Origin: Cryptomeria japonica
Taxonomy: Eukaryota; Streptophyta; Pinopsida; Cupressales; Cupressaceae
Length of the DNA stretch: 64,000 nt
Reading direction: 5' to 3'
Assembly: GCF_030272615.1 (NCBI RefSeq)
Contig: NC_081413.1
Location: forward strand, 158,911,349 to 158,975,348
The notes under the pieces: generated by a model
What the model saw: only the letters and a program-made list of their open reading frames with translations
Databases searched by the model: none
Told to the model about the DNA's origin: nothing
Shown here: positions 24,250-36,600 of the stretch, piece after piece
Layout: every line of letters starts with the position of its first letter
Numbering within the stretch: position 1 is the first letter of the stretch
Program-made: the position numbers and the translations under genes

Positions 24250-24490
24250 TTCGTTTTGTCAGATCTTAGGAGGCAATTTGTGTCAAAAAAAAAATAAATC
24301 TTGCCTGACGTTCGTTAGAATTTTGATGAAACCAACTGTCATCAAAATCTTGCCCCATGTTCATCGGATCTTAGGAAGCAATTTGTATCAAAAAAAAAAA
24401 ATTTAAATCTTGCCCGACATTCTTCAGAATTCTAACGAAACCAACTATCGTCGCAATCTTGCCCAACGTTCGTCGGAATTCCAACGAAAA
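24250..24490. repeat. Subterminal-type repeats at the left end of the En/Spm element
   Basis: There are four variants of AATCTTGCC(T/C)(G/A)AC(G)TTC spaced about 50-60 bp, with palindromic pieces of the type CGTCGGAATTCCAACG (most complete near 24471-24487) and two copies of a (T)CTTAGGA(G/A)GCAATTTGT unit. Arrays of short motifs in both orientations near the ends are typical of CACTA elements, where they bind the TNPA-type protein. Assigning them to this transposon rests on position. Confidence 0.55.
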
Positions 24491-24710
24491 ACAGAAAAGT
24501 GAAAAAGTAAAAAAAAAAAAAACCCTTAGGGTTAGTCAAGTAAATAATATAAAAAATCGCATGGATAGTGTTTTTCATACTTGCGACATCATTTTTCTTG
24601 GTTTGTGAAGGTTATAGACCGAATTTTCCATAGCTCAATTTTTTTCCCTGTGAAGAAAAATTATGTTAGATTTTATCAGCAAAGAATAAAATAAGGAGAC
24701 AATTGCTAGA

Positions 24711-26054
24711 TTGTGGTCTAGCTTGAAAATAAAAGGTGATGGGAAACGTTATTGTCCTTGCAAAAATTGTAAGGGCTTAAAGACTAGAAGACTTTTAATC
24801 ACAACAACTGAGAAACATTGTAGGCAGCATGGTCACATTGAAGGGGGGCATGATTATCGTCCATTGGTAAGTTGTTCATTATATGTGTTTATATTGATTG
24901 CATTTGTAAATTTTTATATCATTTTAATAATTTATATACATAAACAGTCACTTGTTAATGAGATCATGATCATGGTTTATTTATGTTGACCATTTTAATA
25001 TAGGTGGGGCGCCCTAGGGCACATGATATGGACTACCACGACCCAAAGAATGTGGTTTTCCAATTGGAGGAACATGGAGGTGTAAATATCGAAGTTGAAG
25101 ATAATGGTCCTATGGAAGAAGATGATCATGCAGCAGAAAACACAATTGAAGATGATGGTACAAATACATTGATCCATGACACATTTAGTACTGGCGTAGC
25201 TGATCATGATGATCAAGATGACTTTGATGTTGTTCATGATTTACCTATACTTGAGAAGGCATACAAGCCTCTTTACGAAGGCTCCCAAACAAATCTTCTC
25301 TCTATTGTATTGTTGTTGGTGAACTTGAAGGTTATGAATGGTCTATCCAACATAGCAATCTCACGTATGTTAAAGGTATGTCATATATGTCATCTTTTTT
25401 TATCTATTTTTGTTGTTATTTCATCACTAGTAAATAAAAGGTGAAATACGTACCATTAATATTCTTTATATTAACAAATTATTTTTATTGTTCTAGATTG
25501 ATAGGTGATTTTTTGTTACCACCCTCAAATATTCTACCTTGCTCATATCGAGAATTATTTGCCATTATGAAAGATATTGGAATGGAGTATCAAGCAATAG
25601 ATGCATGTCTGAATGATCATATTATATATCATAAACAACAAGAATTTGCAATAGAATGCCTGGAATGTCATATCAGTAGATATCGAAAAGATCAACTAAC
25701 AAAAAAGGTGCCTTGCAAGGTTCTTCGTTATATTCCCATTATTCCATGTTTGCAATTATTATTTAAGTGCAAAAGCTTGGCGCAATTTATGGATTACCAT
25801 GCACGCAATAGAAGTCGAGATGACATTCTTCAAATGCCTGCGAATGGTTCTGCATCTACGGACATAGACAAAAAAATGGCCACACTTTAAAGAAGAACCT
25901 TGTAATCTCAGGCTTTCATGGGCAGCAAACGATGTCAATCCATTTGGAGAGCTGAAATCTATTTACTCGATGTGGTCTATTTTTTTTATCAACAATAACA
26001 TTCCTCCATGGATGTCAATAAAGAGGGAGCACATGTTGGCAATGACTATTCCAG
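24711..26054 (+). pseudogene. En/Spm transposase (TNP2-like), N-terminal part in three exons
   Basis: Exon 1 (24711-24866) carries a transposase-associated zinc-binding region (YCPCKNCKGLKTRRLL...H). Exon 2 (25004-25375) has an acidic stretch, then LVNLKVMNGLSNIAISRMLK, matching the LK..NGWSNKSF..LL region of TNP2. Exon 3 (25497-26054) continues with SYRELFAIMKDIGMEYQAIDAC, a CLECHISRY metal-binding-like motif, YHARNRSRDD and, after a one-base frame change near 25885, NPFGELKSIYSMWSIFFINN and PPWMSIKREHMLAMTIPG. Exon borders have GT...AG sites (24867/25003, 25376/25496, donor 26055). TNP2 is the CACTA transposase, which cuts at the element ends. The copy is inactive because of the frameshift and the insertions downstream. 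Confidence 0.82.
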
Positions 26055-26086
26055 GTATTTTTTTCATTTAATAGTCGTGTACATTA

Positions 26087-26091
<5 letters not shown>

Positions 26092-26138
<47 letters not shown>
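26092..26138. repeat. (AT)n microsatellite
   Basis: About 23 uninterrupted TA dinucleotides in the intron after the third TNP2 exon. Confidence 0.95.
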
Positions 26139-26140
<2 letters not shown>

Positions 26141-26172
26141 CAGTAAAAGGGTTATAATAATTATGTACTAGG

Positions 26173-27153
26173 GTGAATTCACAATACTGGTTCCCACTTT
26201 TTGACCAACTTTGACACTTAGATGAATATTTTGAAAAAAACCTTCACTTTCCGACACCTATAACTTTTAAACCATTAAGAATTTGAAGATGATATAAACT
26301 AGTGATTTTTAGCATCTTGTTTGTAGATTCTAAATATATTTTTTTCAAATTTGTTTGAATAAAATTTTATTGATTTTTCTATCTCCCTCAAAAAGTAGTT
26401 TTTAACAACAAACAACATTTTTTAAGAGTGATGTGTATCCCGAAATGCATAATTTTTTTTCTATAAATGATAAAAACTTAATTCTTTTGAATTTTGCTTT
26501 GTAACATCAATACCCAGGGCATGTAGTTGGTTTGATAGTGATATGTTGAATATTTTTCATTTTATTAAGTTTTGAAGTTCGACTAATTATAATTCAGATA
26601 TAAGTGTACGTTTGAACACATAACTTGTTCTATATATATCAAAATTCAATTTTCTGTTTTTTTTAGAAAGAAAACACCAATACCTAGTGCATAGATATTT
26701 TTCAGAATTTTTTGGAATTAGTTTATTATTTTTCCCAATGCATTGAACAAAGAAGTTCATGTTCGGTGAAAAACCTACATTCATAAGAAATAAAATAAAA
26801 ATATATTAATGAAATTAAATATATTAAAAGTTATACTATTTGGAAAGCTTATAATAAGGACTAAATACCTAAAAAAAAAACTTTTAAATGAATAATTTGA
26901 CCCCCCAAAAGCTAATGTACGTTTTTTATCAACATTTAATAGATGCAAAGGAGACTCCATTGCAAGTATGATTTACAAGTAGAGAGGTTCTATCCAAGAA
27001 ATTTTGATCTAAGAGCCTTTGATTTAACTCTCTTCAATTAATTACTTCAAATGGGACCTCTTAAAGCTTAAATCATTATATTTTCTAAAAAATGTATGAT
27101 TTTAGCAAAAATTAGGACATACCAAAAAGTGGGAACCAACTTTGTGAGTTCAC
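26173..27153. mobile_element. ~1 kb non-autonomous inverted-repeat DNA element in the TNP2 intron
   Basis: The left end GTGAATTCACAATACTGG and following TTCCCACTTTTTG matches, in reverse complement, the right end CAAAAAGTGGGAACC through TTTGTGAGTTCAC. That gives imperfect terminal inverted repeats of about 31 bp. The interior has no transposase-like ORF. Flanks both contain ATGTA (left 26163-26167, right 27155-27159), but I cannot fix a clean target-site duplication, so the superfamily is open (Mutator-like or hAT-like MITE). Confidence 0.65.
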
Positions 27154-27175
27154 AATGTAATGTTTTTGTTCATTC

Positions 27176-28388
27176 TGTTGGAATCCAAGAACACTGAGAG
27201 GGGGGGGGGGTGAGGGGGTGAATCGATGTTCTATCAGAATGGATAAATTTAACCTTATTATAACAACAACTTAGCAGCCGATAAACATAAAAGAATATAA
27301 CAATAAGCAGCAATGCAACCACAAAGATGAACACCATAACACCATAGATTTATACGTGGAAAACCTCAAAGAGGAAAAACCATGGTGGGATTGGAGACCC
27401 ACAATATCTATCCACTCATTAGATAAATAAGTATTACAATAAGGGGCCTGCACATGCAGGAAGGCTAAGAACTTGAGCACACTTCTCATCACAAAAGGAG
27501 TCTTACGGACTACAAAAAACACTAGACTACAATCCAGAATGAAGATTGAACTGCAAGTATAGCATCTCCAATGCCTGAGTATAGTTCTTGTTAAGCTCAA
27601 TACTAGAGGTCTTAAACCTCTTCCACAAACCCAATTCGATCACCTATGATCAACCAAAAACTCTACATATGATTATAACTTTATTTGCGCATAGATAATC
27701 CCATAACCTTCATCCCATGTCATAACCATGATCTATAAAGAGATCTTACATCATATTTATACCAACCTGAGACTTAAATAATTAGGTCACCCACCTAAAA
27801 GATAATACAATAAATTTATAATATAAACTTGTAATCCAATGATAAACCAAGTCGGCCTAAGACCGAAACAATATAATCCAAACAATAAATCTAATTGGTG
27901 ACGCATCGAAAGCATCAACCAACATGTTGCATAAACTGGTCCATAACCTAACAGAATAACCATCGAACCTAAAATAGGTCACCATAAGCCAAATGAAACA
28001 CCATGAACAACTGGAATGTGAACAAGATAACCATCAGAATCCTAATAACCTTCTAGAAGTCGCACCAACACCACTTATCAGATTCATCAAAATATCTTCA
28101 ACAAAGCTCTGTCGGTAAAACCCTTACCAGTAACCAAAAGGCTTACTAGAACAAATGATAGCATCTAGATCATCAAATCTTGAACCAACTGAATGTGATA
28201 CACATTAGGAACACATGAATAACCAATCCAAACCAATTCCACAAGTTACAACATACCAGAGAAGATCTCTAGATCAACATCTTAAACCAACCACTCTACC
28301 GGAAGCCGGTAGACAATAAAACAACTATTGCTGATATCAATGACAAACATCAATGCAACACATAATCAATTCCTCTAAATTGCCAACA
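27176..28388 (-). repeat. Solo Copia LTR inserted in the En/Spm transposase gene
   Basis: A single LTR, TGTTGGAATC...TTGCCAACA, is flanked by the perfect duplication CATTC (27171-27175 and 28389-28393), with no interior. That is the footprint of LTR-LTR recombination. On the minus strand its start shares AATTGATTATGTGTTGCATT and more with the LTR at 62242, so both belong to one family. It also has the conserved LTR box (27345-27395) and the G-run GAGAGGGGG near its left edge seen in the 7.4 kb element's LTRs. Confidence 0.92.
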
Positions 28389-28418
28389 CATTCAACTAGG
28401 TAAGTACCAAGTTAAAGT

Positions 28419-29060
28419 ATGAATGTATATATCGAGCCTCTTGTCAACAAGTTGTTGGAGTTATGGAATGGTGTCACTATGTATGACATCTCTAGACCAA
28501 TAGGACAAAGACAATTTCAATTCCATGCAATGCTTGTATGGACAATTCATGATGCCCCAGGGCTAACACATTTTTGTGTTATGTTATAATGTTCAACTTG
28601 CGCACTTTAATAATGTTTAATTTTTTAAAGTATAAATCATGTATTTTTTAAAAAATCCATTCAATATATATAATTATAAAAATTAACATATTAAATCCAA
28701 TTATACATGATCTTGCAGGTCTTCAAACAAAGGGAAAATTTGCATGTCCAATTTGTGGTCCAAAGATGAAATCTCATCATTCAACAAGTTTAGGAAAGCA
28801 GGTATTTGGTGAGTATAGGCACTTCCTCCACAAAAATCATAAGTATTGAACTACTAAAAAACATATTTTCAATGGGAAAGAAGAGACTACATCAAAATCA
28901 CGAAGAATGACACCTCATCTATGGAAGTTGGAATATAATAGAATTAATCATCAAGGTAATGTCATTCAATCTAATTATTTATCTCATAACAAAGAAAAGT
29001 GAATTTGGGTCAAGGATGAAAACGCATGATTAGCATACCTTCATTAAGGTAATTTATGTT
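28419..29060 (+). pseudogene. En/Spm transposase (TNP2-like), middle part
   Basis: The first segment (28419 to about 28565) encodes MNVYIEPLVNKLLELWNGV, then QFHAMLVWTIHDAPG, matching the (D)VYL.PL..EL..LW and LLWTINDFPAYG blocks of TNP2. The second, after an acceptor TTGCAG at about 28718, encodes LQTKGKFACPICGP and GKQVFGEYRHFLHKNHKY, the cysteine-pair block that follows in the family, then stops in frame near 28848. More decayed homologous sequence runs to about 29060. The donor site after the first segment is not a clear GT. The C-terminal third of TNP2 is not found. Confidence 0.8.
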
Positions 29061-29127
29061 CTTGTATATTTTCTATATATTTGTATACTGCATGTACTTT
29101 TCATTGTATTATGTTTATGATGGTATG

Positions 29128-29670
29128 AAGAAAGAATAAGGATCTGGTCAACTACTGAGAGGAAGGGGGTGAATCGATAGATAGAAAACTGTATAGACTT
29201 TCACCAATCTCAAAATCAACCTCTAAAAGCAAACTCTAAACTAACTAGTTTAAACACTGAACTTCAAATGCAATATTATTGATAAGTTAAACTGGTTGAC
29301 TGTTATAACAAACTAATAGTAAAACATCTCTAAAACTCACAAACCATTTAACTGAATCATTCAAATACTTTATTGATAGTAGTTAAAACATATTTCAGAT
29401 TGTTGCTGGTTAACATAACATATCAAAGTGGATTTGATCATAAACCAATACAATTGATTCACCAAACTTCATCGATTAGGGTTTGACACATCAACAGGTA
29501 AGCTTTACCAGTTGATCTCACTTCTTCTCTAGTAATACCGGTTTCCTTCACAAGTTCACTTACCGGTTACAAAACAACATTATTACAACATCATTACCGA
29601 TTAATTGACATCAATGACAACATAACATTTCATTAATGCAATCTTCATGGAAATACAATAGTTTAGTACT
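29128..29670 (-). repeat. Decayed or truncated Copia LTR fragment
   Basis: The left edge (GGTCAACTACTGAGAGGAAG, GGGGGTGAATCGAT) corresponds in reverse complement to the 3' end of the LTR at 62242-63525 (TTCACCC, CCCCCTCT and TAGTTGTTCACC near its end). ACCGGTT motifs and a segment with CATCAATGACAACATAACA at 29608-29626 match the 5' part of that family. It is much shorter than the 1.2-1.3 kb relatives and no target-site duplication was found. Confidence 0.5.
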
Positions 29671-29689
29671 AGTTTTGGAAAAACAATGA

Positions 29690-32143
29690 AAATATCATTT
29701 TATAATCAGGGTACTAGTTTACAGGAATTTTTGCATCCTCATGAAGTTGGTGGCCATGATCAGGGTACTTTGGGTAGTTCAAGTGATGACCATGTTCTGT
29801 GCATACACCAACTCATAATTTTACATGTTTCCATTCTTCTGTTAATGTGTTATTGCTCATATATTTAATGTATTAATCTTCAGGTTCTATCCATGTTCAT
29901 GTGCATTCATCACCTCATATGACCCCATCATTCGCACCTATATTGTCAACTGCAATGTTGACAACACGCAACATGCAGTCATCGAGTACTGCACCGGCCT
30001 ATGCAACAAGACATGTACTTGGGGATGCAGAGGCCACTAGTGGTGATATTTTAGCAGCATTTCCTGGATCTTCCCGTATTACTAGTACAGGAACTTTGTC
30101 AGTCACATTTGTGGTGACTGATGATCTTGTTCCCATAAAGATAGGGAAGGTTCCAGGTACTTTAAAATTATTATTATATATAGTCCAATTGTAATTTACT
30201 TATTGATCACTCATTTTGGACTAATGATCCCATGATCTTTTTGTAGTCAATGATGTTTTTTATAAACATCTAAATGATATTACATTGGAGATCTTCGGGC
30301 CCACCATACGTACATGGTGGAATTCCCAAAATCAACAATTAAAAGATGAACTCATAAACCGTTTGGTTATGTTGTTCAAAAATTACACATTCAACAAAAC
30401 CAGGGTCCTTCAGAAAGCTGGCACATATCTAAAGTATGTGAGGGACCAATATAGGACACATTTAGAGAAGAACATAAAGTATGAGCGTCCCCCAATGATT
30501 CCAAAGAGGGAGTGGAAGGACCTAGTTTCATATGGAAAGGAGAAAGCTAAAAAGAGAAAAGGACATACACCACCGAGCGAAGGAAGGTATGTGATACTAT
30601 TAACAATGTAATTATGTACTGATTACTCTTTATATTTACATAATCTAACATATTTCAAACTTTTCATAGGCTTCTCGACACATCGAAGGCAACCAAGGCA
30701 AGATTAGAAAAGCACAGGCAACACAAAATTAGCTTTGGTGGCTATATGAAAGTTTCTACACGAATTGTAAGTATCAATATATGAAATATCATATCGAAAT
30801 AATAAATTACAAATAATTTTTTTTAATCAAACAATAGAAGCAAAATTCATGATATTAAGAAAAAATGCAGGCCTCTGAATTCAATAGAGTGCCCACAGAT
30901 GATGACAAGAAAATTGCCTTCCAGTAAGACTATGGAGCCATGGTTGAATGCCTAAGAGAATTGAGTGGGCAAACACAAGATTATGATGCATCTGTCACAC
31001 AGGTAAATAAGCTAAATGAAAATTATTTAAAATTGAATACTTTAGCAATAATCTATTCGATGTTAATTTCCAACATAAAGTGACTATATTTGTTTTAAAT
31101 AAGAAAGCAATGATAACAATGCACATGGCATTGGAATGCAGACTAATAAGGGTGGAACACAACCTGTACATGATGAAGGTCGGGGTGTGTATCCCAGTAC
31201 TGGAGGTATTTACATACTATAGAATTTTTTTTCTATGCAATTATTAATACAATTAAACATCTTTAATTGAAATTGGTGTAGTAATTAATGTAACATTTTT
31301 TGTTTTTATTTTAGAGCATGTAGAGCATGGTGAACAAGTGGAGCATGATCAAGGTAGACAACATCAAGAACGTGATGTTCCCCCATTAGGTAAAGAGGAC
31401 CATTTTTATTCCTTTAAATGAATTTAATTGCAATTGGTGTATTGATCAATGTAACCTTTCGTGTTTCAACTCTAGAGGATTTAGAGGGTGTTCAACATGT
31501 TGAGGATGAGGCTAGACAAAATGATCAGGAAGATGATGTGGCCCCATCAGGTAAAGAGAACCCCTATAATGTTCTTTTAATTAATGAAATACTTGTAACA
31601 ATAATAAAAAATCTTATTAATTTAACCCATTTCTTTGTTATTGCAGTAGACCCCCCTTTGCCTAGGCATTATCATCATGAGTACAGGACTAGGCATACAT
31701 TAAGATCACGAGCAGAGGGCACAACAACTAAAGAGGGGGAAAATGATGAAGAAAATGATGCAACACATAGTCTTTACTTAGCTTAAATAAATAAATAAAT
31801 AAATGATTGTAATCGTATTATTTGTTAATGAATGAATTTTATGTGTTAATGAATATAATGTTATATTTTATTAATGGATGAAAGAATGAATGAATCTTAT
31901 ATGTTAATAGGGAATTTAGAGTGATGTTAGGGTGGGCAAATGAGCTTCCACCTTCACGTGGTTGGCCCTGTTAAGTAGAAAATATTAAACTATTCTTGAA
32001 ACAAAGAGAATCTCAACAAGGTAATGCACTTTTCAATATTTCATTATGCTCCACTATTAATCTTATTGAATAATATGTATTCGATCTTAATTGCAGGGTC
32101 CAACAAAGCCAACACGAACAACATCACATGAAGTTACTTAGTG
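29690..32143 (+). pseudogene. Second En/Spm gene part (Transposase_24 / Ptta-En-Spm-like), multi-exon
   Basis: Exons visible: about 29885-30153 (Ser/Thr/Ala-rich N-terminal region ending IKIGKVPG), about 30246-30585 (ITLEIFGPTIRTWWNSQNQQ, then VMLFKNYTFNKTRVLQKAGTYLKYVRDQY, KYERPPMIPKREWKDLVSY), about 30670-30767 (ATKARLEKHRQHKISFGGYM), and about 30870-31000 (ASEFNRVPTDDDKKIAFQ, then a stop, then YGAMVECLREL). The block with a charged helix, a W...LV motif and the KN/H...GGY element is the usual order in the plant Ptta/En/Spm family. Several acidic exons with GT/AG borders follow to 31785, and a last one near 32098-32143 is cut by the Copia insertion. Its role in CACTA elements is probably end-binding, inferred from the family. 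Confidence 0.7.
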
Positions 32144-32148
32144 GAGAC

Positions 32149-32582
32149 TGTTGGTGTAAATAAATATTCATTATGGATATTATTACACTTTACTTAAGTT
32201 AACTTAGGATAATGCATCTCTTCGTAGTTTGGATTTGAGACACTTAGGGATGTAGCTTGTAGAAGAAATTCGACCTTTTGTGGTCTTATCTTGTTGTTAC
32301 ACTCCACATTCGGTGGGTTATCCACCTCTTGTGGAATATTATATTATTTCTCCTACCTACCCTTAGTATTTCTTACCTACCCTTGTTTCTCATTGAGCCA
32401 CATGTCATGATTGTGTGCTCGTACATCCATATGGCCTTGCCCATATAAACAGGCCTATATTCATTGTATTGGTGAATCCAATTGATCATTTGCATATTGA
32501 TGAGAATATAGTTTGTTCTTGTCATTCTTTTGTCTCTCTTTTATACTTTTCATTGTGCCCTTGATCTTGGCAAAATCTCACA
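32149..32582 (+). repeat. 5' LTR of the 6.3 kb Copia element
   Basis: 434 bp, TGTTGGTGTAAATAAATATT...ATCTCACA. A TATAAA-like CCATATAAACAGG lies at about 32441-32455 and is a plausible promoter, with transcription starting downstream. Confidence 0.93.
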
Positions 32583-32595
32583 TGGTATCAGAGCC
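32583..32595 (+). other. Primer-binding site of the 6.3 kb Copia element
   Basis: TGGTATCAGAGCC directly abuts the LTR end and is a perfect initiator-Met tRNA PBS. The following leader (to 33650) is about 1.07 kb, T-rich and non-coding. Confidence 0.95.
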
Positions 32596-33650
32596 ATTGG
32601 GGCTTCATTGATTGGTTTTTCGAGAGATCTTGGAAGGCTTCTATTTTTTTATCTGAAGAACAATGCTTTTTGGATGCATCTTAGAGCATTTTTGACCTCA
32701 CCATTGCATCTGAGAGGCCGTTTCCATAAAAATTGAGTATAAACTCGACCTATTTTGGCGAAAATCGAATTTTGGGTGTTCGGGGAATTTTTTGCCCAAT
32801 TTGGGCAGTACAGTATGGAATTTTTGGATCTCAAAAAAAAAAAATTTGAAATTTTTTTTCAGTTTTGAAAAAATATTTTCACGGGTCCGTACCTTCTGCC
32901 CAGTCAGCACTGCATAGTCAGCGCCCAGTCACCAGCACATAGTCGGCCGCTCAGTCAGCACCTAGTCACCAGCGCACAGTCAGCCGCTCAGTCGGCGCTC
33001 AATCAACATTTTTGAAAAAAAATTAGACCCCTCTCCATTGAGCAGTTTGGATTTTTGGGTCAACTTTGGAGGCTCATAACTTGCTCAATTTTGCTCCTTT
33101 TTGGGTGCAATTTTTTTTATTTGGGCTAATTTTTCGTTCTTTTCGCAGTGGTGTGGCTATTTTCTGATTTTGGTGAACAACTTTTTTAGAATTTTTGGAT
33201 TCTCGCAACTGTACCTATCCAATCCTCAATTTTGCAACTTCAAAGGCTTCGTTTGAGCTCATACGACCTTCTTTTTAGGTGCCATTTTTTTTAAAGTGCA
33301 TATGTTTTTGTCTACTTTCATAATCTATTATCAGATTTCAGAGATTCTAAATGGAAATTGTACTTTCAGATATTAGTCTTATTAGGGCTACTTGGTAGTT
33401 GTAATTTGCTTGGATCTTAGTTTAGATCTCTTGCATTATTAGTTTGAGTCTTCTTTGGCCTTATTAAGGCATTTGTAAATTTGAAATCAGAAGTCCACTT
33501 TGCCATTTTTTGCAAGTGGTCCATTGTACATGCACTAAGTATAATGTGCCAAATCATCACTTTTGGGGGATTCTTTGATTGAGTGAATTTGGGGGGGTGT
33601 CTTGTGTGATTGTGCCTCTCTTTCCTTGTGCTCTTTCATTTTTTGTTGCA

Positions 33651-36600
33651 ATGAGTCCTCATAAATTTCCACCTTTAACTCCACATTATTATGCATCATG
33701 GAAAATTAAAGTATGGAGCAAATTAATGGAAAAAGGTCTCACGCATTACATAGATGGAACTATAGAAGCACCACCTAATCCTAAGGTTGATCGTAATGCT
33801 CAATTAGAATGGCTCACTAAGAATTGCATGGCTCATGGAACTTTGCGTAAATTTGTATCAGATGACCTCATTTTTCACATTGAGAAGTGTACTACAATCA
33901 AAGAGGCTTGGGATATGTTTCAGAAATTGTATGGTCAAGTTGATGAAATCAGAGGTTACAAGATTGACTGTGAGCTCACCAACTTGGATCCCAAGATTTT
34001 TGATACAATCCAAGATTATGTCACCAAATCAAATGAGCTAAGAGCAAAGCTTAAGGATTGTGGAATTGACAAAAAGGATGCTCAGTTGATATTCAACTTG
34101 TTGGACAAGCTTGCACCAGAATATGCAGCATTTGTGTCTAGCTACCAAACTCATCATTTGATAGTGGGGAGTTCCTATGTTATGCCTTCATTTGATGCTT
34201 TCACAGAAATATTGATATTGGAACAATCTAAGTTGTTGAACATGGGGCTTCTCGAGTCTTCAAAGTCCAAGGCTTTGGTGGCTAATCAAGGGAGTCAAGG
34301 GAGTCAAGGCAAATATTCCAACAACAACAAGAAGCAATCTAAGTCAAAGCCACAATAGGAAAAAGGGAAATCATCCTCTCCATCACAAAGCGATTTTTTA
34401 TCCTCTTTCAAAAAGGGGACACGACCTAAGAAGGATAAACCAACTTGTGCATATTGCAAGAAGTATGGTCATGATGAGCATCGATGCCACACCAAGCAAG
34501 TTGATGAGTTGATAAATCTTCTTAAGAAAAACAACATCAACTTGCCATCCTCCTACACAAAGAAGGATTCATCTCCTTCCCCTTCCTCACAGTCTAAGGG
34601 AAAAGGGCAAGCATTTGTGGCTACAACAGGTTCTTCACAACAGTGGATACTTGACTCGGGTGCCTCTTATCACATGGGTTCTACAAAGGAGCATTTTTCT
34701 TCATTGGAGCCATCTAAGGTACCTCACATTTACATAGGTGATGAGACACAAGTTGAGGTTGAAGGGAAAGGTTTAGTTGACATGGATGATCGAACATTTG
34801 AGAATGTTCTTTGTGTTCCTAACTTGTCTACCAACCTTCTCTCCATCTACCAAATCACTCACTATGGGAATGGAAAAAAGGTTGAGTTTACACCTAATTC
34901 AGTTGTGGTAAAGGAACTTGATGATGATGCCTTGGTCGCAGTGGGACAAGTCAATGACAACTCAAGTCTTTATTCATTCTCCCTCTTTGTTCCAAGTTCT
35001 CCTTCTAGGGCCTTGCTTACTCATTCAAATTCAAAAAGTAAGCTATGGCATGAGCGGTTTGGTCACCTCAACTACCGCTATCTTCAGCAGCTCAACACTA
35101 AAGTCATGGTCACAGGTCTACCTCGAATCAGTTTTTCAGAGGGTGTATGTTCACGTTGTTCCATGGGCAAGCATCTCGAGGAGAAGTTTGATAAGGGTAA
35201 AGCTTGGATAGCTTTGGAAGTTCTTCAACTTGTTCACAACGATGTAGCAGGTCCATTTCCAGCACCTTCATTGATGACTACTCCTGCTTCATTTGGGTCT
35301 ACTTTCTCATTCATAAGAGTACGTATTTGACAGATTTCAGGACTTCAAGACTCGTGTGGAGAAACAATCTGGGAAAGTGGTCAAGATTCTTCGTACAGAT
35401 AATGGAAGGGAATATGTGAACAAGAGACTTGAGGTTTTTTGTATATTTGAGGGGATTGATCTTCAGCATTCTGTAGCATACACTCCACAGTAGAACGGAG
35501 TTGCAAAATGCAAGAATAGAACTCTCAAAGAAATGGCTAACTGTATGATACATAAATGTTCTCTTGATCCGACCTTTTGGGCAGAGGCTATTAGTTGTGC
35601 CACACACATCCAAAATCGGATTCCTCACAAAGCTTTGCAAGGTTTTACTCCTTTTGAGGCTTGGGCTGGTAGGAAACTGATTGTGAGACATTTCAGAGTC
35701 TTTGGGTGTCTAGCATGGGCTCACATACCTCCACAGAAATGCAAGGCATTGGAACCATAGAGTTGGCCTTGCATATTTGTTGGATATGCTAAGGGTGTTA
35801 AGGCATATAGATTGATGGATGCTGAGACACATGAGGTGTTCATTGAGAGGAGTGTTCACTTTGAGGAAAGCTCTCCTAGCTTAGCCTCTCTACCTCCTGC
35901 ACCTTCCTCCATTGTGGATAGTGATGCCAGTGATTCAGATGATGTGACTCCTTCAACTCCTACTCGCAGGGTTACACCTCCACAGGGCCCACTTGCAATT
36001 GAGGAGCCTCGTTCTCTACCTCCACCTAGACCTTGTTGGGCTCGACAGACACTTGAGCCTGCGGGTTCTCTTGTTGGGGATCCTTCAGATACATGGAGGA
36101 CTCAATCACAACATAAGGATCTTCCACATGCATTCATTGCTACCTCTTCCGATCCACAGAAATTTTGGGAAGCATCAGGGGTTCCTGAGTGGGACCAAGC
36201 TATGGAGGAAGAGTATAGTTCCTTGATGAGGAACAACACATGGGATTTAGTCCATCTCCCTAAAGGGAGAAAGATGGTTTGATGTAAGTGGATCTATCGA
36301 ACCAAGTTTACAGTGGATGGTAGTTTGGATAAGTATAAGGCTTGACTTGTTGCGAAAGGTTTCTCTTAGGTTCTAGGTGTTGACTATACTAAGACCTTTG
36401 CGCCCGTAGCCAAGATGAACTCCATTCACTTGACACTTTCTATGGTTGCAGCTCATGGTTGGGTTGTACATCAGATGGATGTGAAGAGTGCTTTTCTTCA
36501 TGGCGATCTTGATGAGGATATTTATATGGAGCAGCCACAGGGTTTACTCCAGGATACTTCCTTGGTTTGTAGACTAAGGAAATCTCTCTATGGCCTTAAG

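Larger units (their letters stand above)
24230..32143 (+). mobile_element. En/Spm (CACTA) transposon, decayed and invaded by other elements
   Basis: A repeat-rich left end (24250-24490) is followed by split transposase genes with En/Spm signatures (24711-26054, 28419-29060, 29690-32143). Exact termini were not found. The left edge replaces LTR-B at about 24225 and the right side is cut by the Copia insertion at 32149. Beyond that Copia element, 38413 onward continues the pre-insertion sequence, so the transposon's right end must lie there or be lost. Insertions inside it are at 26173-27153, 27176-28388, 29128-29670 and 32149-38407. Confidence 0.75.

Noticed and set aside
31784-31806. Short AAAT repeats after the En/Spm exon as a terminator
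   Set aside because: A few tetranucleotide units are ordinary in A/T-rich plant DNA.
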